64,000 bases of DNA from Tetrapyrgos nigripes (GCA_013368315.1 JAACJM010000155.1:152473-216472), one strand, 5' to 3'; numbered from the stretch's first letter, positions 21,525-33,850 are shown. Numbers and translations: made by a program. The notes: a model not told the origin generated them from the letters alone.

Positions 21525-23350
21525 AGAACAATCTTCATTCTATACCCCCAACGCCGGTCCTCAGGCTCAGGATCCAATTGCTCCAGATCCACCCCAGCAC
21601 AACCGACATCGGTCCGTACACCCTTCCTGAGAACGCCACATGCACCAACGTCAGCCCACTAGCATATATCTCACTCGAATCCCACGACGACATCGACAAC
21701 AAAAGATCCTTATAGGAAAGTGCCGAGTTAGCGAAGCCTTATATAAATTCTCAGGCAGTATGTAGATAGTTCTCGAGGAAATGGTGCAGTCGGTGGCAAA
21801 TCGTTCAAGTCAAAGTCAAAGCGTGTAACTTGATCCAGAACAACAATGAAAGCTGATGGATTGGGGTTTGACAGACTCGGATTGGGCGGGTACTCGGGGT
21901 CGTAAACTTTTTGCTTGAACTGTTGGAGGCTCGACGCGTCTTTACGTAGTTGATGGACGGCACGACAGTGCATGTGGGAAGGAACATAGAAGATGCTGAG
22001 GAATAATGTGGTCAGAATCATGCATGTAAGTTGGCGGTCGGAGTAAACTCACGACGTAGACTCCGGGATTACTGCCGAACTTGGTAATTATCATCGAGTT
22101 ATACTCACTCATACACAACGGTGAGATGAAACCACATCTTCGATAGCCTAGCGTAACGTGGCCAAGAGATGAAATGACATTCAGATTGTTGCACTGAGCG
22201 TTCCCGATATCAAAGTCTCCGCGAGGCAAGTCCAGCATACGAGCTAAAGAACGGTTGACTTGCTTCCCAAATTTTCGGTGACAAGTCATCGACAACAACA
22301 GTTGGAGGAGGGAAGCAAAAGAGCTGGCGACTCCCACCAAGCCAATAGCCTCCAATTTGAGATATTGGCAGATGTCTAGCATCGCCACGAGTAGACCTGA
22401 GCAGCGTAGGCAGCTGGAAACCTGTACCGTTGGAAAGAATGGTGAAGAACGGTCAGCCCGTACGCCATACCGTCTGATGCTGTAGTCAAGTCGGAGCGGG
22501 GTTCTGCGCTTCCTCCGTGTGTCCCTGACAAGATGCTTCTGTGCAAAGGTCATCCATAGCGTTCCTTGATATTCCTCTATGACGACGGTAAACGGAAGGT
22601 CATCACCCTTACGGTAACTGGTCATTGATTCGAGGACAGTAAAGCAGCAGTGGATTTCACTGAACGGGAGTCGGCGTCTCTGCAATTGGAACGAAAGATA
22701 AGGGAGAATGATCTTCATTGCGTCCGGTATTTGGGAAATGATTTCCTTCATCTACGGGATATTCTCTGGCTTCGTCTTTCCCTGGAGTCCATGCATGAAA
22801 CCATAGACGAGTCCTGCAGCTACACTGACAGAGGGATGAAAATGTTCTAGACCGCGGAGCCAGAGCCGGGGGAGGAGAAGGAGTGTATTAAAAAGCGAAG
22901 AGAAGATGTCGGGGTACACATGTTGTTGGGGCATGTCTGAAACGGTATTGGCCCATCAGGGGAAGCGACGATGTTGTTCTATATGAGTGGAACAATGAAC
23001 ATAACCATTCTCCGCAGGTCAATCCATTCCTGTGTATTCCCTGCCCGGTGCAGGAAATCATACTTCATCAAGTACAAGTTCCACCGAGACATATCGTTCC
23101 AGTGCAGATCCCAATCGCGCATCCTACGTATGACTCCTTGAGGGACCATAAAATTCAGGTTTGGATGAAAGCGATGCCAGAAGGGCCCGCTGCAACTCGG
23201 GAAGTGAAGTTGAGGGAGATGATGGCACAAATGACGGTCAAGGCGCTTGTAGGCCACGACATGACTGGAAATGCCGCTACCGGCTTCTCAGTAGTCTGTT
23301 CATCGTCGCCGCACTCCATGAAGACGAAGGTGAAGAATTTTGGTGAAGCA
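21525..23350 (-). pseudogene. nearly full-length MYND-family pseudogene lacking the finger exon
   Basis: Read from 23350 downward on the minus strand, the N-terminal helices appear as SSHVVAYKRLDRHLCHHLPQ, WDLHWNDMSRWNLYLMKYDF and YPDIFSSLFNTL. The middle follows (MKEIISQIPDAMKIILPYLS to SLARMLDLPRGD, 21942-22751), then the C-terminal domain (LFLSIFYVPSHM, FIVVLDQVTRFDFDL) and the end near 21530 (DLEQLDPEPEDR, MKIVL). A TGA replaces a leucine codon near 23290. Frames change near 23190, 22950 and 21590, where one base is missing in GTGCTGGGGTGGATC. The exon carrying the zinc finger is absent between about 22030 and 22140. It cannot make a working MYND protein. Confidence 0.75.
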
Positions 23351-23864
23351 CTGCCAGTGTTTGTAGACTGGTCCAAGAACTCTTTCATCATTTTCTTCTT
23401 GTTTCGCTACAATTCGAAACCAGTCCTGTTTAGCGGATTTCGTTAGCGGTGACGTCGAGTTGAGACGCTGTAACGCACCAAAGCTACCCAAAAGTTGCCT
23501 GCCCATCGTTGCAAAGAGTATCGTAGCCGTACCAGAAATGTACAATGCATTTCAGCGGGAACTGAGAGTCCAGTGGAGAGAAGTAAGAACCGAGTAAGAA
23601 CCAACCAGCCGGTGGATGATATCGATACGACGATAGAGGGTGTATGTACACAGCCACAGCATTAGTTGCACAGACTGGTCAAGCAAATACTCGAGTAATA
23701 TTTCCAAAAGTGCGGGCCACTGCAAAGCAATCAAGACAAGCTGGATTCCTTTGGGTGATGAAGAATGATCTGTCGGAAGAGTTGCTTTACTTGTAAACAA
23801 AGAACGTCTTGCTGAACTCGACCGCCTCTCCAAAAATCATTGCGAATTGTTGCTCTAACCTCTT
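23351..23864. other. intergenic stretch, no recognised gene
   Basis: It lies between the MYND pseudogene and the 3' end of the gene at 23865. There are open frames of about 80-90 codons on the minus strand without a recognisable domain. I see nothing else. Confidence 0.4.
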
Positions 23865-25206
23865 TTATGTACTTTCATTTACTACCATCCCTGTATACGA
23901 CTTGTTCACATCCTCCGCATGTTTTAGGAGGAACTTCAACAAAGCAGTCCATCCACGCGGGGTGTCAGATACCTTGTTCAGTTCCGTCACCACCTTTTTC
24001 GACTCCTCCCTTCCGTTCGGCCCATACATTTCGATTAACCTGAGCCCTTTTCTGGCATCTGAAAACCACGAACTGGGAAGTTCCAGTCCCTTGTGGATAT
24101 CCTTCTTCATTACAACGCGGTCCTGTGTAAGTATTTGAAATTGTCAAGTAAGAATGTACATACAGGAACGAAGAGGTCCAAAAGAGCACATACATTCAAT
24201 ATCATCCCTGCCAGGTTATCAACACATGAAACACCAAACGCCCAGTATTCCTTGATGTCTGGGTTTTGAAGTTTATGGCTTTGTGCCTTCCCTTTTGCGG
24301 CTTTGAATGCTGCGTATCCTTCTCGGTTCTCGATTTCCTTGAGCAATGAGGAAAAAAATGGCTGATCCTCCTCCCCGTCATCCTTCTGCAATCTCTTGCG
24401 CTTTCGCCCTGGAGCTGCTACATCTGCATCACTGGGTGGGGCCATTCCAGAAGCTTGGACATCAGTGTCATTGTCCAGAGTAGCGTTTGCGTTAGGGTGT
24501 GAGGACACGCCGACCTAAGGAACCATAAGTCAGGATACGGGTAATAAATAGTTTGACGAATTACCATTTCAACTTTGACGTAGAGTCGAAATCCGTCGTC
24601 AAGAGATAGAGATTTTGGCGCGTCACTGGTTAGCTCGTACTCTGGGCCATCAACCATTCCGAAAGCCTGATACACTCCTCCCGAGCCGCCAAAAGGGTTA
24701 CCAACGTCCAGTAGCAGAGCCATGCAATAGACTCTGTAGCCTGAAAGCGGATTGCGTGGTCAATTCTCGTTGTTTATGACTAGGAACTCACTCACGTACC
24801 AACACAGAACCCGAAGAAGGTAAAACTGTCCCGCAACCCGCGCAAGACCTCTATTGGCTTCACTTCATGACCATTCCCGACACTTTGAACGCGAACGTTC
24901 ATAGGAAGTAGAGCATGTTTCCCTGAACCAATCATGTCGCGTACAATGACTTCGATTTCCTGGAAGTCGAAGAAGTCAGGCAATAGTGAGCGTAAGTGAG
25001 ACAGCAGGTGATAGCGAACGTACCTTTAGCTCTCCCGTTTTCCGCCTGGCTTTCGCATGAGATGAGCCTGACTGCGTGGACGGAGATCCTGGACTTGGAG
25101 ATGGAGAGACGGAGGATGGTGGAGAGGTGAAAGTGGATGAACCTGGCTGAGATGCAGTACTGCTGACCTGCGTCGAATCCTGCTCTACGAATAGGTATTT
25201 TGGCAT
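23865..25206 (-). CDS. uncharacterised intron-containing protein
   Basis: I do not recognise the family. The start at 25206 (MPKYLFVEQDST) opens a Ser/Pro-rich, probably disordered segment of about 60 residues. Exons follow with IVRDMIGSGKHALLPMNVRV, MALLLDVGNPFGGSGGVYQA and a basic stretch GRKRKRLQKDDGEE that could be a nuclear localisation signal. Then come FFSSLLKEIENREGYAAFKA, DIKEYWAFGVSCVDNLAGMI and a last exon with SSWFSDARKGLRLIEMYGPN, ending VVNEST-stop at 23865. Introns near 25020, 24790, 24560-24515 and 24190-24115 have GT/AG ends. The frame holds throughout, which argues for a real, maintained gene. The nuclear location is inference from one basic patch. Confidence 0.6.
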
Positions 25207-25388
25207 AGCATTACAAGCTGTCGATGCAGAAGAAAAAGTGGTTGAAAAGATGAAACAGCAACCGACGACGACTAAGTGAGAAACATTTCATCCAACACGT
25301 CGATAGGACGTTCGATAGAAAGGGACCCGAAAAGGGTTACGAAAAAGGGTCGGGACGGTCATTTGGCCGCGCTGCCACGGGTCCAGTA

Positions 25389-25720
25389 TGGCCCCTCAGC
25401 GCAGCGGAGACTGGAGACACTGTAGGCTATGCTTCAGTGACAAGGTGGATGAAGAACATGTACATGTTCTACTGAAGTGCGAAGGAAGGCAGGAGTTGGT
25501 GGTGCTGAGAACAGAGTTCCTGGCCACGATAATAAGAGATGTGGTTTCGGAATTGAGCATGAATCATGTCGGAGAGAACTCTACGAATAGTTTGATGACA
25601 ATGCTGCATATGGCTTGGTAGCTCCTCAAGTAGCGAGGTATTTATAATGTGCAGGGCTTCTACAGTGCGTTCAGTTTATGGATACCACCGAAATGCATGT
25701 ACATGTAGTCTCTCTGAACC
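25389..25720 (+). mobile_element. 3' remnant of a LINE-type reverse transcriptase
   Basis: The frame beginning MAPQRSGDWRHCRLCFSDKV continues EEHVHVLLKCEGRQEL, with the spacing C-x2-C..H-x4..C of the zinc-binding tail that follows many non-LTR reverse transcriptases, and then VLRTEFLATI. After a stop at 25619, another frame gives APQVARYLYNVQGFY, a typical tail phrase of such proteins (arrives at a Tyr-rich helix). The polymerase part is absent, so this is a 5'-truncated dead copy, as is usual for LINE insertions. Confidence 0.6.
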
Positions 25721-26686
25721 AGACGTGGACGTAAGTAGTGGAGATGACCGAAGTACTCATATATCTCTGCGAGTTCCACCGGATAAGCAACTAATTCGTG
25801 CCTACTTTGCTGCGATGAGACAGAGCGGAGGTGACGACTCCAGTTCTGAGTCCTGACCGCATACTCGTACTAAGTACCGTGTAGTCTCGACTCTCGACCC
25901 TGCAGCTGGGCGTCCGCGGCTTGGAAAGTCACGTAGCGCGGAACCCTGTTCCGGAACGGGACCCTCGCGCCAGCTTCCGCCAAGTTACTCCTCCTCAGCA
26001 GCCACTCTCTCTGTCTGTCGACCCTTTGACATTGTGCACAGCTGCCCTGGAAGCTCTGCTAAAGGACATCCTAAAGATTTTATATACACCGCCGCTATCA
26101 AGACTCGGAGTGCATTTTTAATTTTCATGATCAACGCATTCCTGTTAATTCAATCTCTGTCAACAGTTTGTCTCTCAGAAATTACTTACTTATTAGACTA
26201 ACTAGCTTCACTGGGCCCTTGTTTTTCATTATACAAGCCATTGCCCTATAGAGAAGAACAAATTCCATCCAAGTTTCTTATTCTCGCATTACTTACAAGG
26301 GGATTTCCATTTCGGGATCAAGGGTACCGACGATTCTTCGCAACAGTTCTGACGGTCTCTCCAGTATAAATACTTGCATACGCATCGACAGAAACTTCAC
26401 AAGGCTTGCCCTTTCCCTCTCAGTGTTTCACGAAACCTCAGTGACGACAAACCTCTCTCAACGCTAGACGTTTAACCAAGTTTCGCATCTTACGCACTTG
26501 GCACACTCTCCTTGACATTTCATTCTCGTCTCGTCTCATTTTCGAACGACTCATCTCCTCACGTCGACGTCCGTCCGGAGTCTGCATATATATACCATCT
26601 ATCCTCGATACCAACCAACCAACCAACCAACCAACCAACCAACCAATACCACTAATTTCCAACATCATTGCATAACCAGTACCAGA
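25721..26686. promoter_or_regulatory. intergenic stretch and promoter of the small secreted peptide gene
   Basis: There is no gene. The last 400 bp are pyrimidine-rich on the plus strand, with a TATATATACC box at about 26586. The 5' leader of the next gene carries a (CCAA)n tract at 26608-26645. Both features are common in strongly transcribed basidiomycete promoters. Confidence 0.5.
26608..26645. repeat. (CCAA)n microsatellite in the 5' leader
   Basis: About nine tandem CCAA units lie between the TATA box and the ATG at 26687. On the minus strand they create a spurious GWLVGWLVGW reading frame, which I do not call. Confidence 0.85.
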
Positions 26687-27111
26687 ATGCACTTCCGCGC
26701 AAACATCATCGTCTCCCTCTTCGCCTGCACCATCCTCTCTTCTTCAGGTATGCATTCTCCACGTAAAGCCTTGCTTCCCTGCAACTGATTTTTTCCAAAA
26801 CCCAGTCCTAGCATCACCTGTACCCATCGAACCTATCCTTCAGCCAATCATCGCTGCGAAGAACAACATGGGTGGTACTGATACCTTGGTGAGCATACTT
26901 ACTTACAGTTACCCAGACCTGGCAGCGTCGCAGTGGTCCAAGTACTATATACTCATCATCTTCTTGACAGGGCTACGATGGCCAAGGCCAAATTAACACC
27001 ACAGCAGCCGCAGCAGCCATAGAAGCCAACGGTACTGTATCGAGTAAAAACCACCAGCTGTTACTAGTTGTACCTGCAGTCTTAGTTGGTGTAGGTAGCA
27101 TCTTTCTGTAA
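26687..27111 (+). CDS. small secreted, GPI-anchor-like protein (94 residues)
   Basis: Three exons (26687-26747, 26806-26888, 26971-27111) splice with GT/AG ends into a 94-residue protein. The N-terminus MHFRANIIVSLFACTILSSS followed by VLASPVP is a clear signal peptide, with likely cleavage after VLA. The mature part is short (about 45 residues), with GYDGQGQINTTAAAAA and two N-glycosylation sequons (NTT, NGT). The end, HQLLLVVPAVLVGVGSIFL, is a hydrophobic tail right at the stop, as in GPI-anchored proteins. I recognise no family. It could be a cell-wall or membrane-tethered small protein. Its frames on both strands were too short to stand out unspliced. The leader carries a TATA box and the CCAA repeat. 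Confidence 0.7.
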
Positions 27112-27329
27112 ATCATGACTTGAATATATAGAGATGGACAGAAGACATCCATCATGCTCGCATAGAAGATTTGAATCCTTGAAACAATACGTACGATGCC
27201 CAGAATCGTATGTGCATCTAAAACATGGTAATAGCTACAATATTCCACAACAGAAGAAAACCATCTATCATTACACCGATAACGGTTTGCTGCTGTCTTT
27301 TTGGGCTGAAAGTCGAGTGCTAGTCAGTA

Positions 27330-30300
27330 CTATACGGCGTATATAAAGTCGGAAAAAAACTCACCCATTGTAATTCTATCTCCCAACGAAAGTGCGATAC
27401 CCTGCGTCTTGCTACGAATCCGTACATGACCAGTAATGGCCCCACTCTCCGTGCGCTCAATACTAAGATTGGCAAGGGCATCCTCACCAAACAAACTCCT
27501 CGCATACATATTCGCTGACAAAAAGTCACACTCTCCCGATAATGCGCCTTCTGGTGTCAAGCAGGACATGTTTGTCGATTTCATGACGTGGTTGAGGTAG
27601 TCTCTTGGGTCACTGTGTGACATAGCGAAAACAGTCAGTCAGTAACAAGATTGAGAATACAGGAAATGAGAAAGGAACTCACGAAAGAGCACTGTTAACA
27701 TTAACCCTGTTCTCCCACTCAAACTCTGTCCACATGCTTCTGAACTGTGCTTCGTTGCAGTAGGCTGGTTTGATATAGTCCATGATGTCGATGTGAATGT
27801 CGTTGAGGATGACGCAGGACTCGCTCAAGTTTGGTCCTTCCCAGAGGATGCTACCAAAGATGACACCGGTTTCGGTCGATGAAACCTGTGGAAGGAAAAC
27901 AAAGAAACAAGGGCAAAGGTAAGGATGCCATGAGATGTTTAGATATAGCAGCCAAATGAAGCCAAGCCCACCTTAATCGTACCCTTAATATTCTGGAACC
28001 CATGAGGCCCAATGGTATACACCGATGGTCTTTCAACGATCTTCAGATCACCGAGCGTAGCAAAGTCCAGACACAGATTTTGCAGCGTGTTTGCGCTTTG
28101 GTTGACGAGCAGGACATCTGGACGAACAGGGTTAGTGGAGGTGTAGCAACAAGAGAAGATGGATAGCATGGTACATGGTACATACCAAGCAAAATATCAA
28201 ACCCATGCATCTTGACGTAAGCCTCGACATATATTGGGTCGGAAAAGCCAGTAAGCTGTACGATTCTTGACAAATTCGAGATAAAGTCTTCTTGGACTTC
28301 AGCTGCACCCGTGGCACGGCCAAGGTCTTCGTCGTACTATCCAAGTCATCAGTCATCATCGTAAAAAGAGAAGAAAGAAGCACTCACATCAATACTCTCA
28401 TCTGCCCCCTTCTTCGAGAACTGTCTAAAGCTCAACAGATCATCGACCTGTACAGCTGCAGCTTTATGCGAAGACTCGGCTTCTCGTTTCTCTGCAGCTC
28501 GTTTCTACAATCAAGTTTGCCATCAGTCAAAGCACACTCAACTAGAGTATGGTAGACTTCACATACCTCTTGAGCCCCAACCATCCTCTCAAACGCCTTC
28601 CTGGTATCATGCAAGAAGATCTCCTTCACGGCTTCCTCCTCAGTCTGCAATTCACTCAAAGTGGAGATACAGTTCATGATACGCTCAGTAGAGTCTTCGT
28701 CGATTTGCACTATGGGTGTACCAGGGACGATGGCGGTTTTGGCTTGACCAACCCGGATGATGGAAGTCATGATGAGCATGGCCTAAGATGGGGGGAATGA
28801 GTATGAGGAGGAAGACTACTGTGGCCATTTGGATTATACACACCTCAGCCTTCATAACATTAGCCTCTGCAGACCTTCCACTTCCCATGATAACGTCGCT
28901 AAAGCGAAGGACAAGCTTGGTCAAAGCCGAAGCCAACACGGTACCAGTGAAGAAGTCGCCTCCCAGTATGAGGGCTAGATAAGCCCATTAGCAACATAGG
29001 TAAGGCAAAGCAACAACCACTCACTCCTCAAAGGCGGCCGGTTCTTATCCTTCACCGTCGAAGCAGCCCCAGTCCCAGCCGTAAATGCCGACTCTGTCGC
29101 ATACGTTCCATCAGCCAACACCTTGGGTTTAGCTGTCTCTTTCGGACTTTTCAGCGCATCCTCTCCTCCCTCCTTCTCCTCCTCTTCACCACTCCCAGCA
29201 ACATAAATCGGTATATCACCAATACATCCACGAATTCCATCCATACATTCTTTGATAGCTGCATCAGGAGAGATATCCCCAGCAGAGTTGGCCGGAGAGG
29301 AGTTATCGGGTATACCGACGAATTCACCTAGAATCCAGAGGACACCGCGGAAGACTTTGCCAGAACGAATGTCGGGGAGGGAAGAGACGAGTTTGGTGCA
29401 GATGCCGGCGCGGAGGTGAGGGAATTTGTCGACGACTTCACGGATGAAGGCGAGGACGTCGAGGGCTGTGGCGGTGGAGGTGGTTGTTGAACCTGTAGCA
29501 GAAAAGAATAAAGATGAATGATTAATGATATTCGAAAAAGACCGGGAGAATTACATACCGGCAGCAGCAGCTCCGAAATCGCCCAAGAACTCCATGAGAG
29601 CAAGGACAACACTTGCTGCAACCTCGGAGAACTTGATGGCAGTGACGTGAATGGATTGGACAAGGAGTTGGCGATATTCAGCGGCCTAGAGGTCATGAAA
29701 TTAACGCGTCGATCCCATGCTTGGCTGAGAATAAACGCACCTTGTCCTCGGCTACAGTGGCTTCCTGGGTCTTCTGCAATTGCTTCTTGAGGAATAGAAC
29801 GACCTCTTCAACATTACGACTTGAGGTCATGCTGAGGACAATACTCATTGCTTTGCGACGAACATCCATGTCAGAGCTACATGAAAAAGGTCAGTTGACT
29901 GAACCCCATGTTTCAAGTATCGCGCACTTGGAAAGAATCTGAAGAACATCCATAATGAGACCATCGAGAACGTGTCCGTGCTTGGACCGCAAGACTTCTA
30001 GACGGTCAAGTACGATCAACTTGACGTTGTTGTCAGATTCTTTGACAATCAAACTAATGAGTGTAGATGCAGCAGCTAATAAAAAATTCAGTCGCGCTCG
30101 AAAAAGCGTGTTTAGGAATGCACATACCCTTGACAGCAGCAGGGTTTTGGGTGAGCATGGTGAGCGTTGTCGCTGCCTCATACTTGACAGCATGGGAGGT
30201 AACGTTGAGAAGCTCGAAGATGTACCGAATATACCTGGGCTGAACACAAAGTCAGTAAAATATAGCGCATATATATGACGTTTGCAGCGTACTCTGTGTG

Positions 30301-31021
30301 TAGAATCATTTTTGCAATCTGCCCGTATAACCTCTATCACACTCAGCTGCAGTTGCTCATCCAAACCAGCCATGCCCTCTCCTACACTCAATATCCACTC
30401 GACCGCCTTTGGCATATCGCACTGCGCCAAAAACACAAACGCATTCCTCTTGCATGTCGGGTCTGTCTCCGCTGCCAAAAACGTCGACATGAGCTCGGGA
30501 GCATCTGGAATCAGGTGCTCAAATTCCTTGTAGATGGAGTAGACTGCAAAAACGGCGTTCTTCCGGACGTATGAATGACGGTGGTCTAGACACGAGCGAC
30601 AAGTAGGGATGAGAGGTTCAAGGAGCTCGGCGTCTTTTGTGATCTTTTGTAGAAAACGAAGGGTTGCGCCACGGATGTATTCGTTTGGATGCTGGAGGTC
30701 ATTACGGATAGCATTGACGACGAGGATCATCTCCTGCTTTAGCTTGCCCGACTCGTCGTGTTTTGGGCAAACCTCCCAGTAGAAATGAAGGAGTTTTTTG
30801 AGTTGTTTGTTCTTCGACGGCATAACGAACTGGATTATGGGCATCATGAGTGCTGGTTGAGGGTTCCCGTTCATTGTAGAAACGATAATCCTCTTCAAGG
30901 TCTCGATCTTGACTTCGTCGCTGCCCTTTTCGAGGGCCTGGCGTAGTTCTTGAGATGACGGGTACTCTGCACCCGACTCGAAGATGACCGTATAGCATGA
31001 TGGATCTGAGGTCGTGGTCAT
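27330..31021 (-). CDS. SEC26: coatomer subunit beta (beta-COP)
   Basis: Beta-COP is the adaptin-like subunit of the COPI coat that forms retrograde Golgi-to-ER vesicles. The start [20 protein letters not shown] is at 31021; the frame stays open upstream, but family similarity begins only here. Landmarks in order are [40 protein letters not shown], the invariant [60 protein letters not shown], and, in the last exon, [17 protein letters not shown] with [20 protein letters not shown] before the stop at 27330. About ten introns interrupt it, for example near 30250, 29900, 29500 and 27650. No frame break was seen in the parts I checked. It is divergent from CCT3, with 136 bp between the start codons. 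Confidence 0.93.
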
Positions 31022-31157
31022 CGTGCGCAGTAGTGAAGAGGGAAAGTAAAGAGAGGAACGCGACGTGTCGATACTGGCGAGAAAAGATTTCCAAATCTGG
31101 CAGAGATTATTTGAGCAAGTTTTCGAGAACGCGTCTCTCAACGCTCGTCCTTCAAAA
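31022..31157. promoter_or_regulatory. bidirectional promoter between SEC26 and CCT3
   Basis: Only 136 bp separate the two divergent start codons, so the promoters and both 5' leaders must overlap or extend into the neighbouring exons. I see no TATA box. Part of this interval (GTCCT.CAAAAATGTC) is kept in front of the CCT3 pseudogene at 35510. Confidence 0.6.
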
Positions 31158-33322
31158 ATGTCCGGACAGACTCCAGTTTTTGTTATGAGTATGTGGTTTT
31201 TATTTTTAAAGTGGCCAAGTTTACAATATTCTGGCAGACACTGCGCCTGAAAGGCAGTCAGGTCGCAAAGCTCAAATATCTAACATTACAGCTGCAAAAG
31301 TCAGTCAATCAAATCATCCTTATCGCGTCCAGGCCATCTTACACCCTTCAAGACCGTTGCAGATGTCATCCGGACGTGTTTAGGTCCTAAAGCTATGCTT
31401 AAGATGATCCTAGATCCTATGGGAGGCATCTTGTGAGACGTCTTTTACCATTTCGACTCGGAGATTAACACCCATTGCAGACTGACAAACGATGGAAATG
31501 CTATCCTGCGAGAAATTGATGTTGCACATCCCGCTGCCAAAAACATGATCGAGCTTAGTCGGACGCAGGACGAGGAATGTGGAGATGGAACGACGAGTGT
31601 TATTATCCTTGGTATGCCATCTCTTCATTTGTATTCTTTTTTCCTAATCTTTTCGTTGGCTAGCCGGTGAAATCCTTGCCCAATCCCTCTCTCAACTCGA
31701 GCGAGACATCCATCCCGTTGTCATCATTTCTGCTTACAACAAAGCCCTCAAAGAATCCCTCGAAATCATCAAACGCATATCCATCCCCATAGACCCTTCA
31801 AACGACGAAGAAATGCTCTCCCTCATCAAAACGTCTATCGGCACCAAATTCGTCGTAAGGTGGTCAGACCTCATGTGTAAACTCGCTTTACACGCAGTGC
31901 GGACTGTAGCTCAAGATGATAATGGTTACAAAACCGTGGACATCAAGCGTTATGCCCGTGTAGAAAAGATTCCTGGTGGTGAGATTGAGCAGAGTCAGGT
32001 GTTGAGTGGGGTTATGCTCAACAAGGATATCACACATCCGTCGATGAAGAGGAGAATTGCGAACCCAAGGATTATACTTTTGGACTGCCCGTTGGAGTAC
32101 AAGAAGGGAGAGTCTCAGACAAACATGGAAATCTCGAAGGAGGGTGATTGGGCAAAGGCGCAAGATATAGAAGAGGAGCAAGTGAAGGCGATGGTTGAGA
32201 AGATCCTCGAATTTAAGCCTGATCTGATTATTACAGAGAAAGGTATCTCAGGTATGTACAATTGCACGCTCCTCGGTCTTGACCAATTCTGACCAGCCTT
32301 ACACCTCCAGACCTCGCACAGCACGTAATGGTAAAACACGGTATTTCTGCCATCCGACGAGTGCGTAAATCAGATAACAACCGAATCGCCCTCTCTGTCG
32401 GTGCGACAATCGTCAACCGTGTCGAAGACCTCCGAGAATCCGACGTCGGCACCAAATGTGGTCTCTTTAACATTGAAAAAATCGGCGACGAGTACGTTCC
32501 CTTTTTTCTACCTCTACCTCTTTCTCACCTCTTAACTCACCTCCAATCCATCTCACAGATACTTCACCTTCCTCACCGAATGCAACAACCCCAAAGCCTG
32601 CACCATCGTCCTCCGCGGTCCTTCCAAAGACATCCTCAACGAAATCGATCGCAACCTCGCAGACGCAATGTCTGTCGCCCGCAACGTCGTCTTCAACCCA
32701 ACGTTGGTACCTGGAGGTGGTGCGACCGAAATGGCTATTAGTGTTGGATTACAAGCAAAGGCAAGGAGTGTCGTTGGTGTGGAAGGCTGGCCTTTTAGAG
32801 CTGTTGCTGAGGCGATGGAGGTTATTCCTCGAACGTTGGTGCAGAATAGCGGAGGGAACGCGATCAGGGTGTTGACTGAGTTGAGGGTAAGTGGTTTGTT
32901 TGGGTGTTTCTGATGTGTATGCATGGCCGCTCATCTCTGACTTTGTTGTCCAGGCTAAACACGCAAACGGTGAACACTCATGGGGAGTCAACGGTGAGAC
33001 AGGAAAGATTGTGGATATGAAGTCGTATGGTTTGTACGAGTCTGCTAGTGTGAAGGTATGTCTTCCTTTACCTCTCGTGATTTGGGAACTCCTTGCTCAT
33101 CCTCACCACGCGACAGATACAAACCCTCAAAACTGCCATCGAGGTCTGTTTCGTTGCTTCTTTCTTTCTTATTGATGGATGTGACGCTGACTGCTCGTGT
33201 TTTGCTCTTCTTTATAGGCTGCCCGTATGCTCTTGCGCGTAGACGACGTCGTCCAAGCCGTGCGGAAAGACAGAGAGCAAGGAGGCCAGCAGGGGCCACC
33301 GGAAGAGTTGATGGAAGGTTAA
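31158..33322 (+). CDS. CCT3: T-complex chaperonin subunit gamma
   Basis: This is one of eight subunits of the cytosolic CCT/TRiC folding chamber for actin and tubulin. A tiny first exon ([10 protein letters not shown], to 31188) is followed by [19 protein letters not shown]. Then come [40 protein letters not shown], the ATP-binding loop [111 protein letters not shown] and [20 protein letters not shown]. Short last exons end EELMEG-stop at 33320-33322. All of these are CCT gamma signatures, the order is complete, and the frame is intact across roughly nine introns. It is the parent of two decayed copies downstream (35518 and 40800). Confidence 0.95.
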
Positions 33323-33850
33323 ACCGTCATTAGTCTTTGTTGTGCTTGTTGCGCGATATCGTACTGTTGCTGTGATGTACCAGATAGAAGAAGAATTTAA
33401 ATCTCTTGAAGTGTATTCTGCAGGTGGCATATGACGGGCCGGGGATTCGTTGAAAGAATTCATTCTTCTTTTGACTCGTTCTGCCTCGACTCAGCTTTGA
33501 GTTGACTTGCGATGCGTAACAGAACGATAACAGTGCCACTTTTGGAATAAATTCTGCGTTTTCTATTCATAACTTATCAGGAACAGCACGCTCCATTTGC
33601 CTTTGATTCGGCTTATCGATTGATTTCAGACTAACAGAACCCTCGTACTAGTTGCTATGATTCGGCTTATCGATTGATTTCAGAGTAACAGAACCATCGT
33701 ACTAGTAGTAGTTGCTATGATGGTCTTTGGATGACCTCGGATGGCAAGCCGTATAGAAAGGAGGGCTATATACGTCCCCAGGAACTACTTCCGACCGGGT
33801 ACCAGTCTCACCAACCCTTCCAACAAGTCCAAGTCGAACCCACTCACAAT
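33323..33850. promoter_or_regulatory. CCT3 3' flank and promoter of methyltransferase copy 1
   Basis: The flank after CCT3 (GTTGTGCTTG..GCTGTGATGTACCAGATA) is repeated behind the pseudogene at 36960-37030 and the fragment at 41040-41100. A direct repeat lies at 33607-33720. The last 120 bp carry GACCTCGGATGGCAAGCCGT and CTATATACGT, a weaker version of the motif found in front of methyltransferase copies 2 and 3. Confidence 0.55.
33607..33720. repeat. direct tandem repeat, two units of 54 and 60 bp
   Basis: Both units start TTCGGCTTATCGATTGATTT and end GTTGCTATGA. The second has an extra GTA pair. Only the first methyltransferase promoter has this duplication; the equivalent site of copy 2 (37340-37360) has a single, shortened GAACTAGTTGCTATGAT. 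Confidence 0.8.

Noticed and set aside
26438..26692. Minus-strand frame with GWLVGWLVGW repeats
   Set aside because: It is simply the translation of the CCAA microsatellite in the leader of the small secreted protein gene.
26687..27111. Small peptide gene as a RiPP precursor for the P450/methyltransferase set
   Set aside because: The C-terminal hydrophobic tail and sequons fit a GPI-anchored protein; there is no repeated core peptide or Kex2 site series, and it lies outside the duplicated units.
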